NCBI GenBank assembly: GCA_026874595.1
Contig: CM049310.1
Coordinates: 33,299,558-33,363,557 of the forward strand
Direction: 5' to 3'
From: Sipunculus nudus
Taxonomy: Eukaryota; Annelida; Sipuncula; Golfingiida; Sipunculidae
Length of the DNA: 64,000 nt
Position 1 is the stretch's first letter. The number at the start of each line of letters is the position of its first letter. The notes beneath the pieces are model-generated. The model was given only the letters and a program-made list of their open reading frames with translations, searched no databases and was not told the DNA's origin. Below are positions 37,801 through 51,015 of the stretch, piece by piece. A program made the position numbers and the translations under genes.

Positions 37801-40800
37801 GCTTAGGTATTTGAAATTAAGCTATTTAAGTCTGAAATTTGAAGGCAAATTATATATTCAGTTGTGTATTATTGCAGATATTAAACTTTAAAAAAATTGA
37901 TATAATAAATAAATTAAGAAATAATTTAAACTTCATATATTATCAGCTTTGTATGTCTACCAGTCTGTCTGTCCTTTTTAAAATACTAAGTAATTATGAA
38001 TGAACTTTTTTATCCTGTAAGGATTGTTAAATTAAGTGAAAATTTAATAATATATATTATAAAAAAATAGATTCAATTGAACAAATGTGTAAACTACTGA
38101 AATGTCGACAATTAATAAAAAAGCAAACCAATAATCATGCTAATAGTACAGCTCATTTGTTCACAAACTGCTTACATGCTTCAGTTTCAACATTAGGAAA
38201 CACATGGTCAGGTCACAAAATATTATTTGCAACATTTTTGTTCATCAATACAAACCAATCATATATACCAACCATGGCCTATATTTCCTCTTCCTCCTAC
38301 ACTTTATCTCCATTTGATATTATTTAAGATTTTTACCTTCAAGGTCAGCTTCAGCTGAGCACAGTGACCCATTGGTCCCTTGTTCCTCTTTAAATCGAGG
38401 TAACCATTTCTAAGGAAAGCATGGATTGATCCAAAAATCAAGTTGAGCATAGATCTTGGATAGCTTTGTCTTCTGCAGAAGACAGGTGGCACCATCTTTT
38501 GTCCTTTTCTTGTTTTTGTGCCTTTTAATGCCCCCTTATTGCCACTTGTCAGTACTGTGAGCATCATAAGTCAAAAACTATTAGACAGATTTCTTTCATA
38601 TTATGAATATATAAAGATATGAAGTATATTTAAATTGGGATCATGAACTGTACTTTGGGAGTGGCCTTGATCTTGAATATTCCCATATTTTTTAAAAAAT
38701 ATTGTTTCTCAAGTTGACCTTCAAGGTCAAATCCAGGGGCGTCAATATAGGGGGGGGGTATATATACCCCCCACTTTTTGGCAAGGGGGGGATGGCCAAT
38801 GTTATCATCCCCCCACTTTTCAGAAAAAATATATTATAATATTGCAAATGAAATATATGAATAAATAGAATTTAAGACTTTCCATCCATTTACTAAAAAA
38901 TGTTATATCTAAACCTTGCTTTGAATTACAAAATAACTTATTTTTTATTACAATATTATAATTATTTGAAATATGATTAAATATATATATATATATAGTT
39001 GAATATGTCCCTCAGAGATGCTGAAAAGGTATATGTGTGTGTGCATTTAAATATACAAAGTCACCCCCCCCCCCCTTGGAAGAAAAATTGACGCCACTGG
39101 TCAAATCTGTTGATATATATGATACTTTCTTTCATGGCTAGTGACCTTGAGCCTGGTTTGAAGGTCACACATGATGTAACCAAGGTGGCTTGTTTGATGT
39201 CAGTACATGCGTCTGAAGAAGGGGGCCTATCCTTGAAGGGGGGGGGGGATTAATTGTCAGGAGATACTGGTGCCAAGAAATGTCTGGTTTATTTATATAT
39301 ATCTTATTTTATTTATTCATATGTCTTTTAATTTTTAGCTTGAATAAAGTTATTAAAATTGGTCATATTGAATCAAATTTGTCCAAAAGTTCTAATTTCC
39401 AAAATATAATTGGATTGATCGCCATACACTTTGCCACACCTCATAAAAAAATTTATATCCTTTTCAATGTGGTGGTACCACCTGTAATTCCTTTATTTGA
39501 AACTGCATAAAAAAGGAGTAACTTATAAATAGATTTCATAATCCAGATTTTTCTCATTAATCAGGTATATCACATTGAATCAGATAAAGGAATTTATGTG
39601 CCTCTTTCAGAAATATTCACTGTTGTTTAGCAATAAGTTCAAGGAATATAGGAATCACCAAGGGTTGCTAAATCCTGTAAATTGCAATTTATCAGTATAT
39701 GGTGCCCTATCATTTAACAACCCATTATTGTATGAATTCTTCACCAGTTATAATAGACTCATGACATCATCTAATGTTTATAAAGTTGTACTTCAACCAA
39801 GTATAAACAAGAAGTTTCCAATTAATAAAAAATATATAAGGATTTTCTCTGAACTGTGTTGACACAGTTTTAAATTACTAAGCTGGAAAATTATGAAAGA
39901 TGTTTTCTCTTAATCACCCCATGCTATGTCATCTACAGTTTATTTTCTTGACAGTCATGTAAGTACAACTGTCCATTTTTCCCTTTGTTTAATCTATGAA
40001 TGGTTGGTATATAATTTGATCATCAGGGTTTTTAGCTCAGCTGACTATAAGTAATCTGAGCTATAATCATGGTCCTCTGTCTGTTGGCTTTCCGTCTGTT
40101 AAACTGGCACATTTTGAAACCGTAAGACCTAGGAATCCAAAATTTGGCATAATGTTAGTTGTCCCTGAGATCTCCTACCAAGCCGAAATCTGGGTCTTTG
40201 CGACTTCTTTCCTTTAAGAAATTAAGGAAAAACCTCAATTTTTTATTAAAAATCTATTTTCACACTTCAGGACTGCCTAATATCAAAACCACTCATCTGT
40301 TTTTCCTCATGTTTACCATTAATATTCCTCTATATAGTTCATATGTACATGCAGGAAATTAGGTCTGTATTGTATAATTTAAAAAAGTTATGGGCCCAAA
40401 CATAATGAATTTTGTAAAAAATCAGGAAAGATATTCGATCACTTAACACAAAACATGTTTGAGATAAGGACTTTTTTCCAGTAATATAACTTTAATTAAT
40501 CAAAATTAAATTTGTATACCCAAAATTAGATCAAAATCTTTTAAAGTTTTTAAAATATTAGCAAAATTAAAACCTTAAATTTTGCCCAACTTTGACCATG
40601 GCACATTTTTTTGCTCAGCTATCTGTAAGTCATCTGAGCTATAGCGATCACTCTTTGTCCGTTGTCCGTCCGGCCATCCTGCCATCCGACCGTCTGTCCG
40701 TTAACAAGGTACAAATCATAACCACTGGACCTGGAGTCTTCTAACTTTACATCCAGAGAGGTCCATGAAAAATCTCCTTTGAAACCTGGAATTAGGTCTC

Positions 40801-43800
40801 TGTTACCCATATTCTTTAAGCTATGGGGCTCCGAAGTACCCCCCAGAATAATGAAAAATTTGATACAAAAGCTCAAGTATCTGAACAACTAATGCATGGA
40901 TCACCATGATTCTTAGCATGGATATTGTTCATGGAGTGTTTCATCAGATTCTGCAGACTGGTGGTGCCACCTGTATATTTTTGGGTTTTTTTTACGATTT
41001 TTTTTCTCTATTTTGGAAACCTCAATAGATGCCATCATCTGTTAACAGAGCACAAATTGTAACTGCTGAACCTGGAATCTTCTAACTTTACATCCAGAGG
41101 GGTCCATGAAATGTTTTCTTGGAAACGTGGAATTAGGTCTCTGTTACCTATATTCTTCGAGCTATGGGGCTCTGAAGTACCCCCCAGAATAATGAAAAAT
41201 TTGATACAAAAGCTCAAGTATATGAACAACTAATGCATTGATCACCATGATTCTTTGCATGGATATTAATCATGGAGTGTTTTATCAGTTTCTGCAGACT
41301 GGTGGCACTATCTGTACTTTTTCGATTTGTAATGATTTTTTTTCTCTATTTTGAGATCTTAAAAGATTCCGTCATTTGTTATCAGGGCACAAATCGTAAA
41401 CGCTTTACCAGGAATCTTCTTACTTTTCATTCAGTTAGGTCCATGAAAAATCTCCTTGATAAACCTAGAATTAGGTCTCTGTTACCCAAATTCTTTAAGC
41501 TATGGGGCTCCGAGGTACCTCCCCAGAATAATAAAAAATTTGATACAAAAGCTCAAATATCTGAACAACTAATGCATTGATCACCATAATTCTTTGCATG
41601 GATATTGATCATGGGATGTTACATCAGTTTCTGCAGACTGGTGGCGCCACCTGTATTTTTTTTATTTTTTACGATTTTTTTTTCTCTATTTTGAGACCTT
41701 CAAAGATGCTGTCATCTGTTAACAGGGCACAAATCGTAACCGCTGGACATGGAATCTTCTCACTTTACATCCAGAGAGGTACATGAAAAGTCTCCATGGA
41801 AACCTGAAATTAGGTGTCTGTTACCCATATTCTCTGAGCTATTGGGCTTATAAATATCAGCACCCCTCAGAATAATTGAAAATTTGACACCAAAGTAGGG
41901 CACAAACCATAACCTTTGGGCCAAGAATCTTCTTACTTGACATCCTGAGAGTTCCTCAAAGGTCTCCCCAGAAACCTAAAATTGGGTCACAGTGAACTTT
42001 CTTCTCAGAGTTTTGAGCACCCTAGAAATAATGCAAAATACACACAAATTGCCAGATTCCTGATGAAAGGCTAGTTGGTTTGTCATCAGATTTGTTATGC
42101 CTATGGGTCTTGATGAACTTAAGCTAATATGCTTGAACAATGATGCCACCTACATTACCTTACTTAGTTGTCTATGCAAGGACATTTTGTCAACATGTCA
42201 GTCGGCTGAGCATCATGACCCACAGGTCCCTTGTTTATCAAGAGAGTTGGCTTGTTTGGATTTTCTCAAATTACCTTTGATTAATCAACTGCATTCTGTC
42301 CAGGTGGAAATAAATGCAAAGCAACCAGTTTGGATTAATTATTATGACATGTGTAAGGGGAATAAATGTCTTATAAATCACTAAAATTAAAAAGCAAAAC
42401 ATGAGTTTTAAAATAAATTATTTATTCACAAATAGGATATAAAAACAGTCATCACAAGTACAAGCATGGATAAAACATGATATGATGCAACGGTCTTTAT
42501 CTATGACTTTGCATACACTATAATACACATAAATAAAATTACACTGTGCTACATATCTTCAGTTGCACTTTAAAGATACATGCAACATCAGTATTATATA
42601 CTAACCTGTATGGTTTAATGGGTGTGCAAATTAATGTATATCCACAAATTGTTCATTCACAGTGATCATAAGACAGTGCACATGTACTTTAGAAAATAAA
42701 TACACTGGATTAAAATAAGCAACACTCTTGTGACTAGATATGAATTAAGATAGACAGTCCTTCATTGCCACCACAAAGCAATTGTTCTTGTTAAAGACTT
42801 TATATAAATTTAATTAAAGAAAATGGAATTCCCAAATCAAATTATGCAATGGACTGCTCTCAAAATTATGTGACATAAAGTTTATCATGACAAGATAAAG
42901 ACTGTCTGACTATGGTCTAAAGACAAAGTTTAACACTGCCACCAGCCAGGATGACCAGTGATATTCACAGCAACATGTAAAGTAAACTGTCCATCAACAG
43001 TATACTGTTTCAGTGTATCGAACCTGATAAACTTCAACAGAGTCTGGCCTCTGGCTGGGCTGCTGATGCTGCCTGAGCAAGGTAACATTCTGCTGCACAC
43101 TATGTCTGCTGAGTAAGGCCTGCTGTCCTGAGAGTCAGGCTGGGACAGCACTGTCACCTTACATGCACAGCTGAATGGAAACTGTAGACTGGAATCAAAG
43201 CGGCCCTTGAGAAGATGAACTGACATGGACACATACTTCACACCATTCTCTTCATATCCATTAAGATCCATTGTAAGTTGGAGCTTGTAACCAGGAGAGC
43301 TTGTATAGAAGGCTGGACTGGTGTAGGTTTGTTGCTGATCAGTTTTCAGGATGACTGGCCACAGGATCTTCCCTGACATGCTTGTGGACTGAATCTGGTT
43401 TACTTGCTGGTCAAGCTGACTGAGAGTTTGCTGTTGTAGCTCAAGCTGTGTTTGCTGGTCACGGTTGATTTCACACAGTCTTGCTGCAGTCTCTGTTGCT
43501 TCTCTCACTTTCACCCTCTGCTTTGCCAGCATCTCATCCTGCTGCATCAGCTTGTCCATCAATAGCATCATGTGCTTGTGGTAGGCTTCTTGGCTGTGCT
43601 GTGGCATCGACATTCGCTTATCTTCATGTGTACATCCAACTGAGGCAAAATCGCACTTGACAGTCACCAAGGGGCAGTCTTCATCAATGTGATTGGTGAA
43701 GTCCTCTCTCAGGATTCCAGTCTGGTCACAGACGTTACAGTTCATCGGAAACTTCATGCACACAAACAGGTGATGCATGGCCACATCTTTATGAAGTATG

Positions 43801-46800
43801 CTGTTACCACAGTATTCACAGTTGATCACTCTCATGGGGCAAGTGGTCTGGTGTTTCTCCATATCCTTCCTTTTTAGGGTTTCCTTACAGTTGTTCTCAC
43901 ATGAGACCACAGCCTCGGGGCAGGACTTCTCATGGCTGTCACAGTCTCTGAGCTCTCCTTGCCAGTCACACTCAGTGGTATGGTTAGGACACTTCACCTG
44001 AAGTGATAACACTTCTCTTTTAACAGCAGCATCCACATACACCTCTGTCTTCATGTCCAGGTATTCATTATCAACTGGACACTTGGCGTACCTTTTCCCT
44101 TTGAATGCACCCTGGAGACATGCTGTACAGAAGCGATGGCCACACTTGGTCTGTAGGGGTTCTCTGAGTCCAAGGAGACAGACAGGGCACATGTACTTTC
44201 TGTCCAACTCAGGAACAAATTCTGCATCATACCCAAGTTCTTGACACAACTCAGCCATGTTTCCTCAAAATGAAGCTACAAGGGTGGTTCTGTATCACAA
44301 GTAACTGGTAGATGAGTGAAGTAGTATGTCACTGTAGTGTGAGTGAGACACTGAGTGACACTGAGTGACTGACCTGAATGTGAATTCAGGTGTATATATA
44401 GGTAACATTCAGGAGAACTACTCAGACTCAGGCGTGAACATCAAGAGAACTACTCACCTGAGGTGTGATCATTAAATTGACAACTAGTGCCTTTTGTTTA
44501 CCTGACACTTAAGCCTGACTAGTGCTGAGCAATGGTCAATTAACCTAAGCAGTACTCTTAGTTTGGTTATTAGTGATCATGGCTGAGTGACCATGAGTTA
44601 CACATCAGTGACTACAGATTTTGAAAGAGTTAATTAGGTTTGATCACTTGAGTAGCATGTCAAATCAAAGGCTAAACAAATTATAAACTGATAGACACAA
44701 GCAGAGATTATATTAAAGATAGTTAAAAATATTGAAAAAACTGTCATTGACCAGTATCAACTTAATTTGACAAACTAACAACTCTGACCAACCCTGAAAA
44801 AGTTGCATCAAAAGTATTCTATGGAGGATAGTGGTGCTATTTAGATATTTTACAATTGTTTTGTTTATTGGTATCACATGAATTACCACAGCACAGATAA
44901 ATCCTAAATTATCTGCCTGTGCATATATATTTGGATTGAGTTGGCACAACTCTTCATAATCACTTAAACATATGTTTTTTTGGATGAAACCTAGTTTCTT
45001 ACCAATTACTGCTTCATGGTGACCTCATCTTTTGAACATGTTTTGAAAGTTTGCTATTGTTCTCCTTATTACACACACATGCAATGAATAATGATTGATT
45101 CAGTAAACAACACTTCAGATCTGAATAGATGGTTAAACCTTGACATAGTGATCAGTATTTACACATGAAAAAAAATAACATTAAAGCATGTATGGAGATC
45201 ACACAGAACTTTTTTTTTGCCAAGTGTCATCACTTCTGTGTCATTTCTCACTCACATATATCAGTACATTTACCATCTTAATGATCATCTTTATATGGTT
45301 TTGACCATGTTACAAAGGGTTTACTGTAGTTTATTTACAATATTAAAAAAAAAATAAATTTATTTTCAGTTTTATTTGAAGTCCCCAGTGTGATTTGTAA
45401 TGTGTTTCTTCCAGTTTACAGTGATATGGACAAGAGACATGCAAGAATTTAAGCATGTATGTCCAAGCAAGATGGTAATCAGCTCCTTTTTGTTTAAGTT
45501 AGATATTGGTGCAGCTTATTACCATAAAGCATGTCATTTTACCATAAAACTGGTGTTAAACTCCAACACTGCCAGTGGGAAGTGCTCTTAATCTTGCTAG
45601 TCATACTGTTTCATTTTTGCATTCCCATGGTTAAATGTGGAAAAAAAAACTGCTGAACCCTTGTTCATTTAAGTTTAACCAATCTCACTAGCTTATTACC
45701 TGTTCTTGCATAGTTCATGTGGTTTCTGATAGATGGCCCTGCAGTAGCCCTTTCTTGGAAAAATGTCAAATTTCTTCAGATTTATGGGAAAATATGGGAT
45801 TTGAAATAACCCCTACCTTAGGACACAATTGCTTTTTTACCAGACAGTTCAAAACAAAAAAAACAGGCATATCAGAGGCATGACCACAGAGTAGTTGTAC
45901 TTAAGATGTCAATAAGTATATTCAGTGTTTATTTGTTTATTCCTGCAGGAGCTCAGATCATCGACTTGATGATGCTGGTGGTGGACATCACTAAGGGGAT
46001 GCAGACGCAGACCGCAGAGTGCCTCGTGATCGGGGAGATCTTGTGTGAGAAGATGATCGTCGTTCTCAACAAAGTAGACCTGGTACCTGAGGCAAAAAGA
46101 CAGGCACAGATAGAAAAGGTATCATCATTGTGCTAGAGAGAGGAGTGAGGACTTAAGGGCTGGTTTTACTCATTTTCATTAAAGTCTAAATCTCTGTATC
46201 CCCAAGTGAATCCTCTTCTTTTATCTGTTTGTTTACTTATACCCTTCTGCCAAAGTTTCAAGATTATTACAATAATTAATTGTTTTGTTATTTCACAATA
46301 TATATGTCAAAACATCAATTTGTATTGGACAATAAAACTCATTTTCACATGATGCTTATACTTACAATATTTCAAGATCCAGCGGGGAAAAAATCTTCTT
46401 TCACTAAATGTTATGACTTAGAGAATGCAACAATGACTGGTAATTTGGTAAATATTAAGAAACTACTAAAAAATTACTCCATCAGACATAATTAACATGA
46501 AATTTGCCTCTGATGACATAATGATGAGAGAAGCAGCTTGAATTTTCATTGTTTTGGTGACCTTGAAATCTTTATAAACTTTGGTAGGTACTGATGTAAT
46601 AACCAAGAAATAATTCACACTAACATTACACCAAATATATATTCGCCTAAATCTTTGGTTTTACTATCCCCTGAATACCAACAGAGGTGTGAGACAGCTG
46701 AAGCAGTATTTAAGGGTGTTTTAAAATTTATCACCTTTGTTGTAGATGAGTAAGAGGTTATTGAAGACTCTAGAGAATACCAGGTTTGCTGGTTCCCCAG

Positions 46801-49800
46801 TCATCCCTGTAGCAGCAAAGCCAGGAGGACCAGAGGTAAAATTTATCAATAAATGTCTTATATTTTGCATTTTTTAGCTCAGCTGACTAAAAGTCATCTG
46901 AGCTATGTGATGGTCCATTGCCAGCCCACCAGGTGTCCTGCCATACTTTAACAAGGCATGTTTTGGAACCCTAAATACAGTTAGATGTCCCCAAGTTCTC
47001 CTAGAAAACCTGAAACTGGGTCACTTTGTTCCTCCAAGAAATTAAGGAAAATCCTCTATTTTCCAGTAAGAACCTATTGTTACACTTCAAAACTGACCAC
47101 TATCAAAACCACTGGTGTTATTGTATTCATGTTTAATATTACCATTCTTATATACATATTTCCTATGTACATGCCAGAAATCAAGTCAATATTGCATGAA
47201 TTGTTGGAGTTATTGGCTCAAATATAATACACTTTGTCAAAAATATTGAAATATATTTACTCACCTAACAAGCCAATTATTGAAGCTAGAAATTTTTCTC
47301 CTAGGATCTAATTTATATTTATTCATGATTTCATTATATGCTAGAAAATTAGATTATAATCTTGCAAATGTTTTAAGTTATTAGCATAATTGTAAAATCA
47401 GTACCTTAAATTTGGCCAAACTTTGACCATGGCACATTTTTTTCTTATTAGCACTATTGATTTAATTTTCACAGTATGTATAAATAAGGATTTCATCTTT
47501 TAAAATCTTAAATTTGAAAATAAAAACTTAAACAGTGGGCTAGATAATTTTATTTGGAGGCCCCATTATATACACTTGCATTGTCAAGAAGCCAACTTTT
47601 GGACACTTCAGCCCAGCCTTGTTAACCTTATTTGTTATGCAATGGGTCTATGATGCCTTTCTTGTTCACAAGACAGGTGTAGCCACATACAATGACTTTT
47701 GCACTGTTTATTTGTCTGCTTATTTCTCTAGGAGATTTGATACATCAGGCTGTAATTTGGCACATTTATACATGTCGTAAAGCTTTGTTATATACAAGAC
47801 TGGTGGTGCCACCTACAATAAATGTTGCACAGTGTATGTCCCTGCTAATTATCAGGATTGGTTTGATATATCAGCCTGAAATTGTGCATATGAATACATC
47901 TCTGATACCTTCATTGTATTTAAGACATGTAGGCCTAATTGAAGCATTATACCTGGTGTCTAAACCATTGCACAGGTTCGCATTAGGCCTGTAGGCCTTA
48001 TATTTTTATTTATTTATTATTTTGCAAATTAACAAAATATTTATACTTTTGTGAAAAAAATACATCTTTATGCATAATCTGATGCTGTATGAGCAAAATA
48101 AAGGATAAATAAGGATTGTGAATCAACTTATATATTCAAATATATATATTACATTAAAAATTTATGAATATTAAAAACTTGAAAAAGATTTGATTTAATA
48201 AGAAAAAATAAGGATCTGATCCAAAGATTTGTTCAAATTTTTTTCTGCCCCAGCAGAATGGGAAATAAAATGATCAGCTTTGTTTGTCCCTATCTGTTTT
48301 TTTTTTTAAATATTTAACAATCATGAATCAATGTTCTTTTCTTTAAGCAGTGTTGAATTAAATTTCATACCCTGTATATATATGCAGAGGTGTTGTAACT
48401 GCCACCATCCTAGAATTGTGAATCAACTAAACCTTCAAATATATATGTTATATTGCAAATTTATAAAATTAAAGGTTGAAAAAAATTTTATTTAACAAAA
48501 AATATGAAGATCTAATGCAAAGATTTTGTCATTAGTTTTCTGGCTCAGCAGAGGTGTTGTTAATCCCACTATTGCATCATTAAATGGTTTCCGGTAACAA
48601 GTTTCAAATATTACACAGTGCAGATGCAATGTATACCTAATTGGCTTGTTTTAACTTGCTTCCCAAATTGTGTTTGAGCTCATTTTAAAATGGACATTTT
48701 TTTTACTGCATTTTATTTTATTTAATAAATTAAATGTGTATTATACTGCTTCAGCTAATGTCCATCATTCTATGATTTACAGGGTAAGTTCCTAATGGAT
48801 AATATTTACATGTGAATTACAGTCACTTAGTTAAAATACTGAAAATTTTACAAATACATGATATGTGATCATGAGAGCTTCTGCATCTTTATGTATAAAG
48901 TGCACAGTCAACACAACCACTAGGATTTTATACAGATATTTTCAGAATCAATTTCACCTGAGCGCTGTGACCCACAGGTCCCTTGTGTCTGATTTTATTT
49001 CCCATGGCACACACAAAATACAGATGTTCCATGTGTTAACCTTCAAGTTATTCCCGGTGTGTATGTGTATATATCCTGCAAGAGACAGATTAATTTTAGT
49101 CTGCTGTAATGATATTTATTTTTGTTACAATTCTATCTTTCATATTTTACTGAATTGAATTTTCTTGCAAGTTTGCATAAGACAGTGCTCGGTATATTCC
49201 AATTTTTTTTCTTTTCAGTATATAATGTCTTTAACTTAATATTCATTGAGCTGCATCAAATAAACCACCTGTACAATTTTTTGTGAGGATTTTCATTTCA
49301 TCTCTATATTTTAAGATGTATTTTCTGTTTGAATATTAAGGCACCAGACATTGGAGCTGAGGGTGTAGAGAAGCTGATAGAGATGATGAAGGCCTACACC
49401 TACCTGCCTAAGAGAGACCCCGGAGGACCTTTAATCTTCTCTGTGGACCATTGTTTCTCCATTAAGGGACAGGGAACAGTGATGACAGGCACTGTACTGA
49501 GTGGCAGTGTGTCTGTCAATGATGTAAGTACAGTGCTGAAAACAGTTTAGATACACAAGTCACAAAGGTATGCATTTTTAAAGGTGCTGATTGGTTGTTT
49601 GTAATTAGAAATTTTCTAAAATTTGAAGCTGTCTTTTTTTATATGGTAACCTATGTGAGTTGCCATGTCACCTGCCTATGCAAGACCAATCCAGAAGGTT
49701 GTAAAACATATATGTTGCTTTTCATATGCCCATCTTAGACAGGTTATTTTACTGTATTTCATCTAATTGTTCGACCATAAAAAAATAAATAAATTTTACA

Positions 49801-50965
49801 GAGGTCGATTAAATGGAGGATAATTAGAAATTAGTACCTTGCAAATCACGTCATGGTCGAATAAATAGAATCGCTTTTATGTATGGGTTCGTCAGCCATC
49901 ACCTCAGTTCATGGTCGTGTCTCTCGTATTGTCCATTACAGCTATATCTATATGTGTGTTATTAAATCCCGTCATGTGACAATATAATAGGTAACAAAAT
50001 CAATGTTATCCACTATATCAGGGAGCTGTTTCTTAAAATCAACTGTATTAATTCCATTCAAATGGCGAGTTACGGGCGTTCATACATTACTGTGGTGGAC
50101 ATATGAAGTGCGTGATTTGCCGTCGTACGGTGGGCGATATTATAGCTTTTAAGAAAAAATTGATTTATTATCTTGTCAGATCTTCTCAAAAATATCATAA
50201 ATAAGACCAGTAAATTTCACAAGATTTTAATCATATTTTAAAGAAATACAAAATACAAACATCCTGCTCACCGTGTTTGTAAGAAAACAAATATTCACAG
50301 CATGCTCAACGTATTTGTCAGTTATAAATACAAAGTGATGAATGCAAACTACGTTTCACAGCATACCTATTGTGTTTGTCAAGACACTGTGTTATGTAAA
50401 TGAGGTTGTTATATGAAAAACAAAAAGGAATAGTGAGGGAATATGTCGGAACAAAGGGGCTGAGGAAGCTTTAATAGCGAGTTTGGTTATAATAACGCCT
50501 GTTGTCCAAACACGTACACGGGACATGATTTCCCGGCCAAGTGTTCCTATTGCCCAAACATCGAATAACATGAAAGGCGATAGTTTGACCACTACCGTGT
50601 AATCTTGGTCAAACCGGGCCAGAGGGTAAACTGTGACCAGTCGGTAATTAGTGAGTCGATTTTCAATGAACGTAATTAACGGTGGGGCATCGGAAGCACC
50701 TAATAGGGCAAGACGTTCTCTAAACACTGCTTCATTTCATATTTCATGACTCATTTAATTGATATCGTGATCAACTTACTGAGGCAAGATTTTCATTTTC
50801 AGCTGACTGCATGCAGATTTGTTTTTTTTAACTCGCATATTTCCACACAATGTAACTGTACCGGTATTCAGAATTACTGAAATCATGAATGAAAATGCTC
50901 AATACTGACTCGATAATACGCGAAGTATAAAACCGTGTCTCTAGCTGTCCATAGAGAAACACAAT

Positions 50966-51015
<50 letters not shown>

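Larger units (their letters stand above)
42410..44690 (-). repeat. Inverted duplication, arm 2 (TRAF6-like gene 2)
   Basis: Counterpart of 31780-33795. Its 3' UTR is about 240 bp longer than that of arm 1, while the poly(A) signal context is shared. Confidence 0.85.

Noticed and set aside
50392-50727. 111-codon minus-strand frame inside the 2.14-kb element
   Set aside because: Considered as a transposase fragment, but no DDE/DDD-like or helix-turn-helix pattern is visible.
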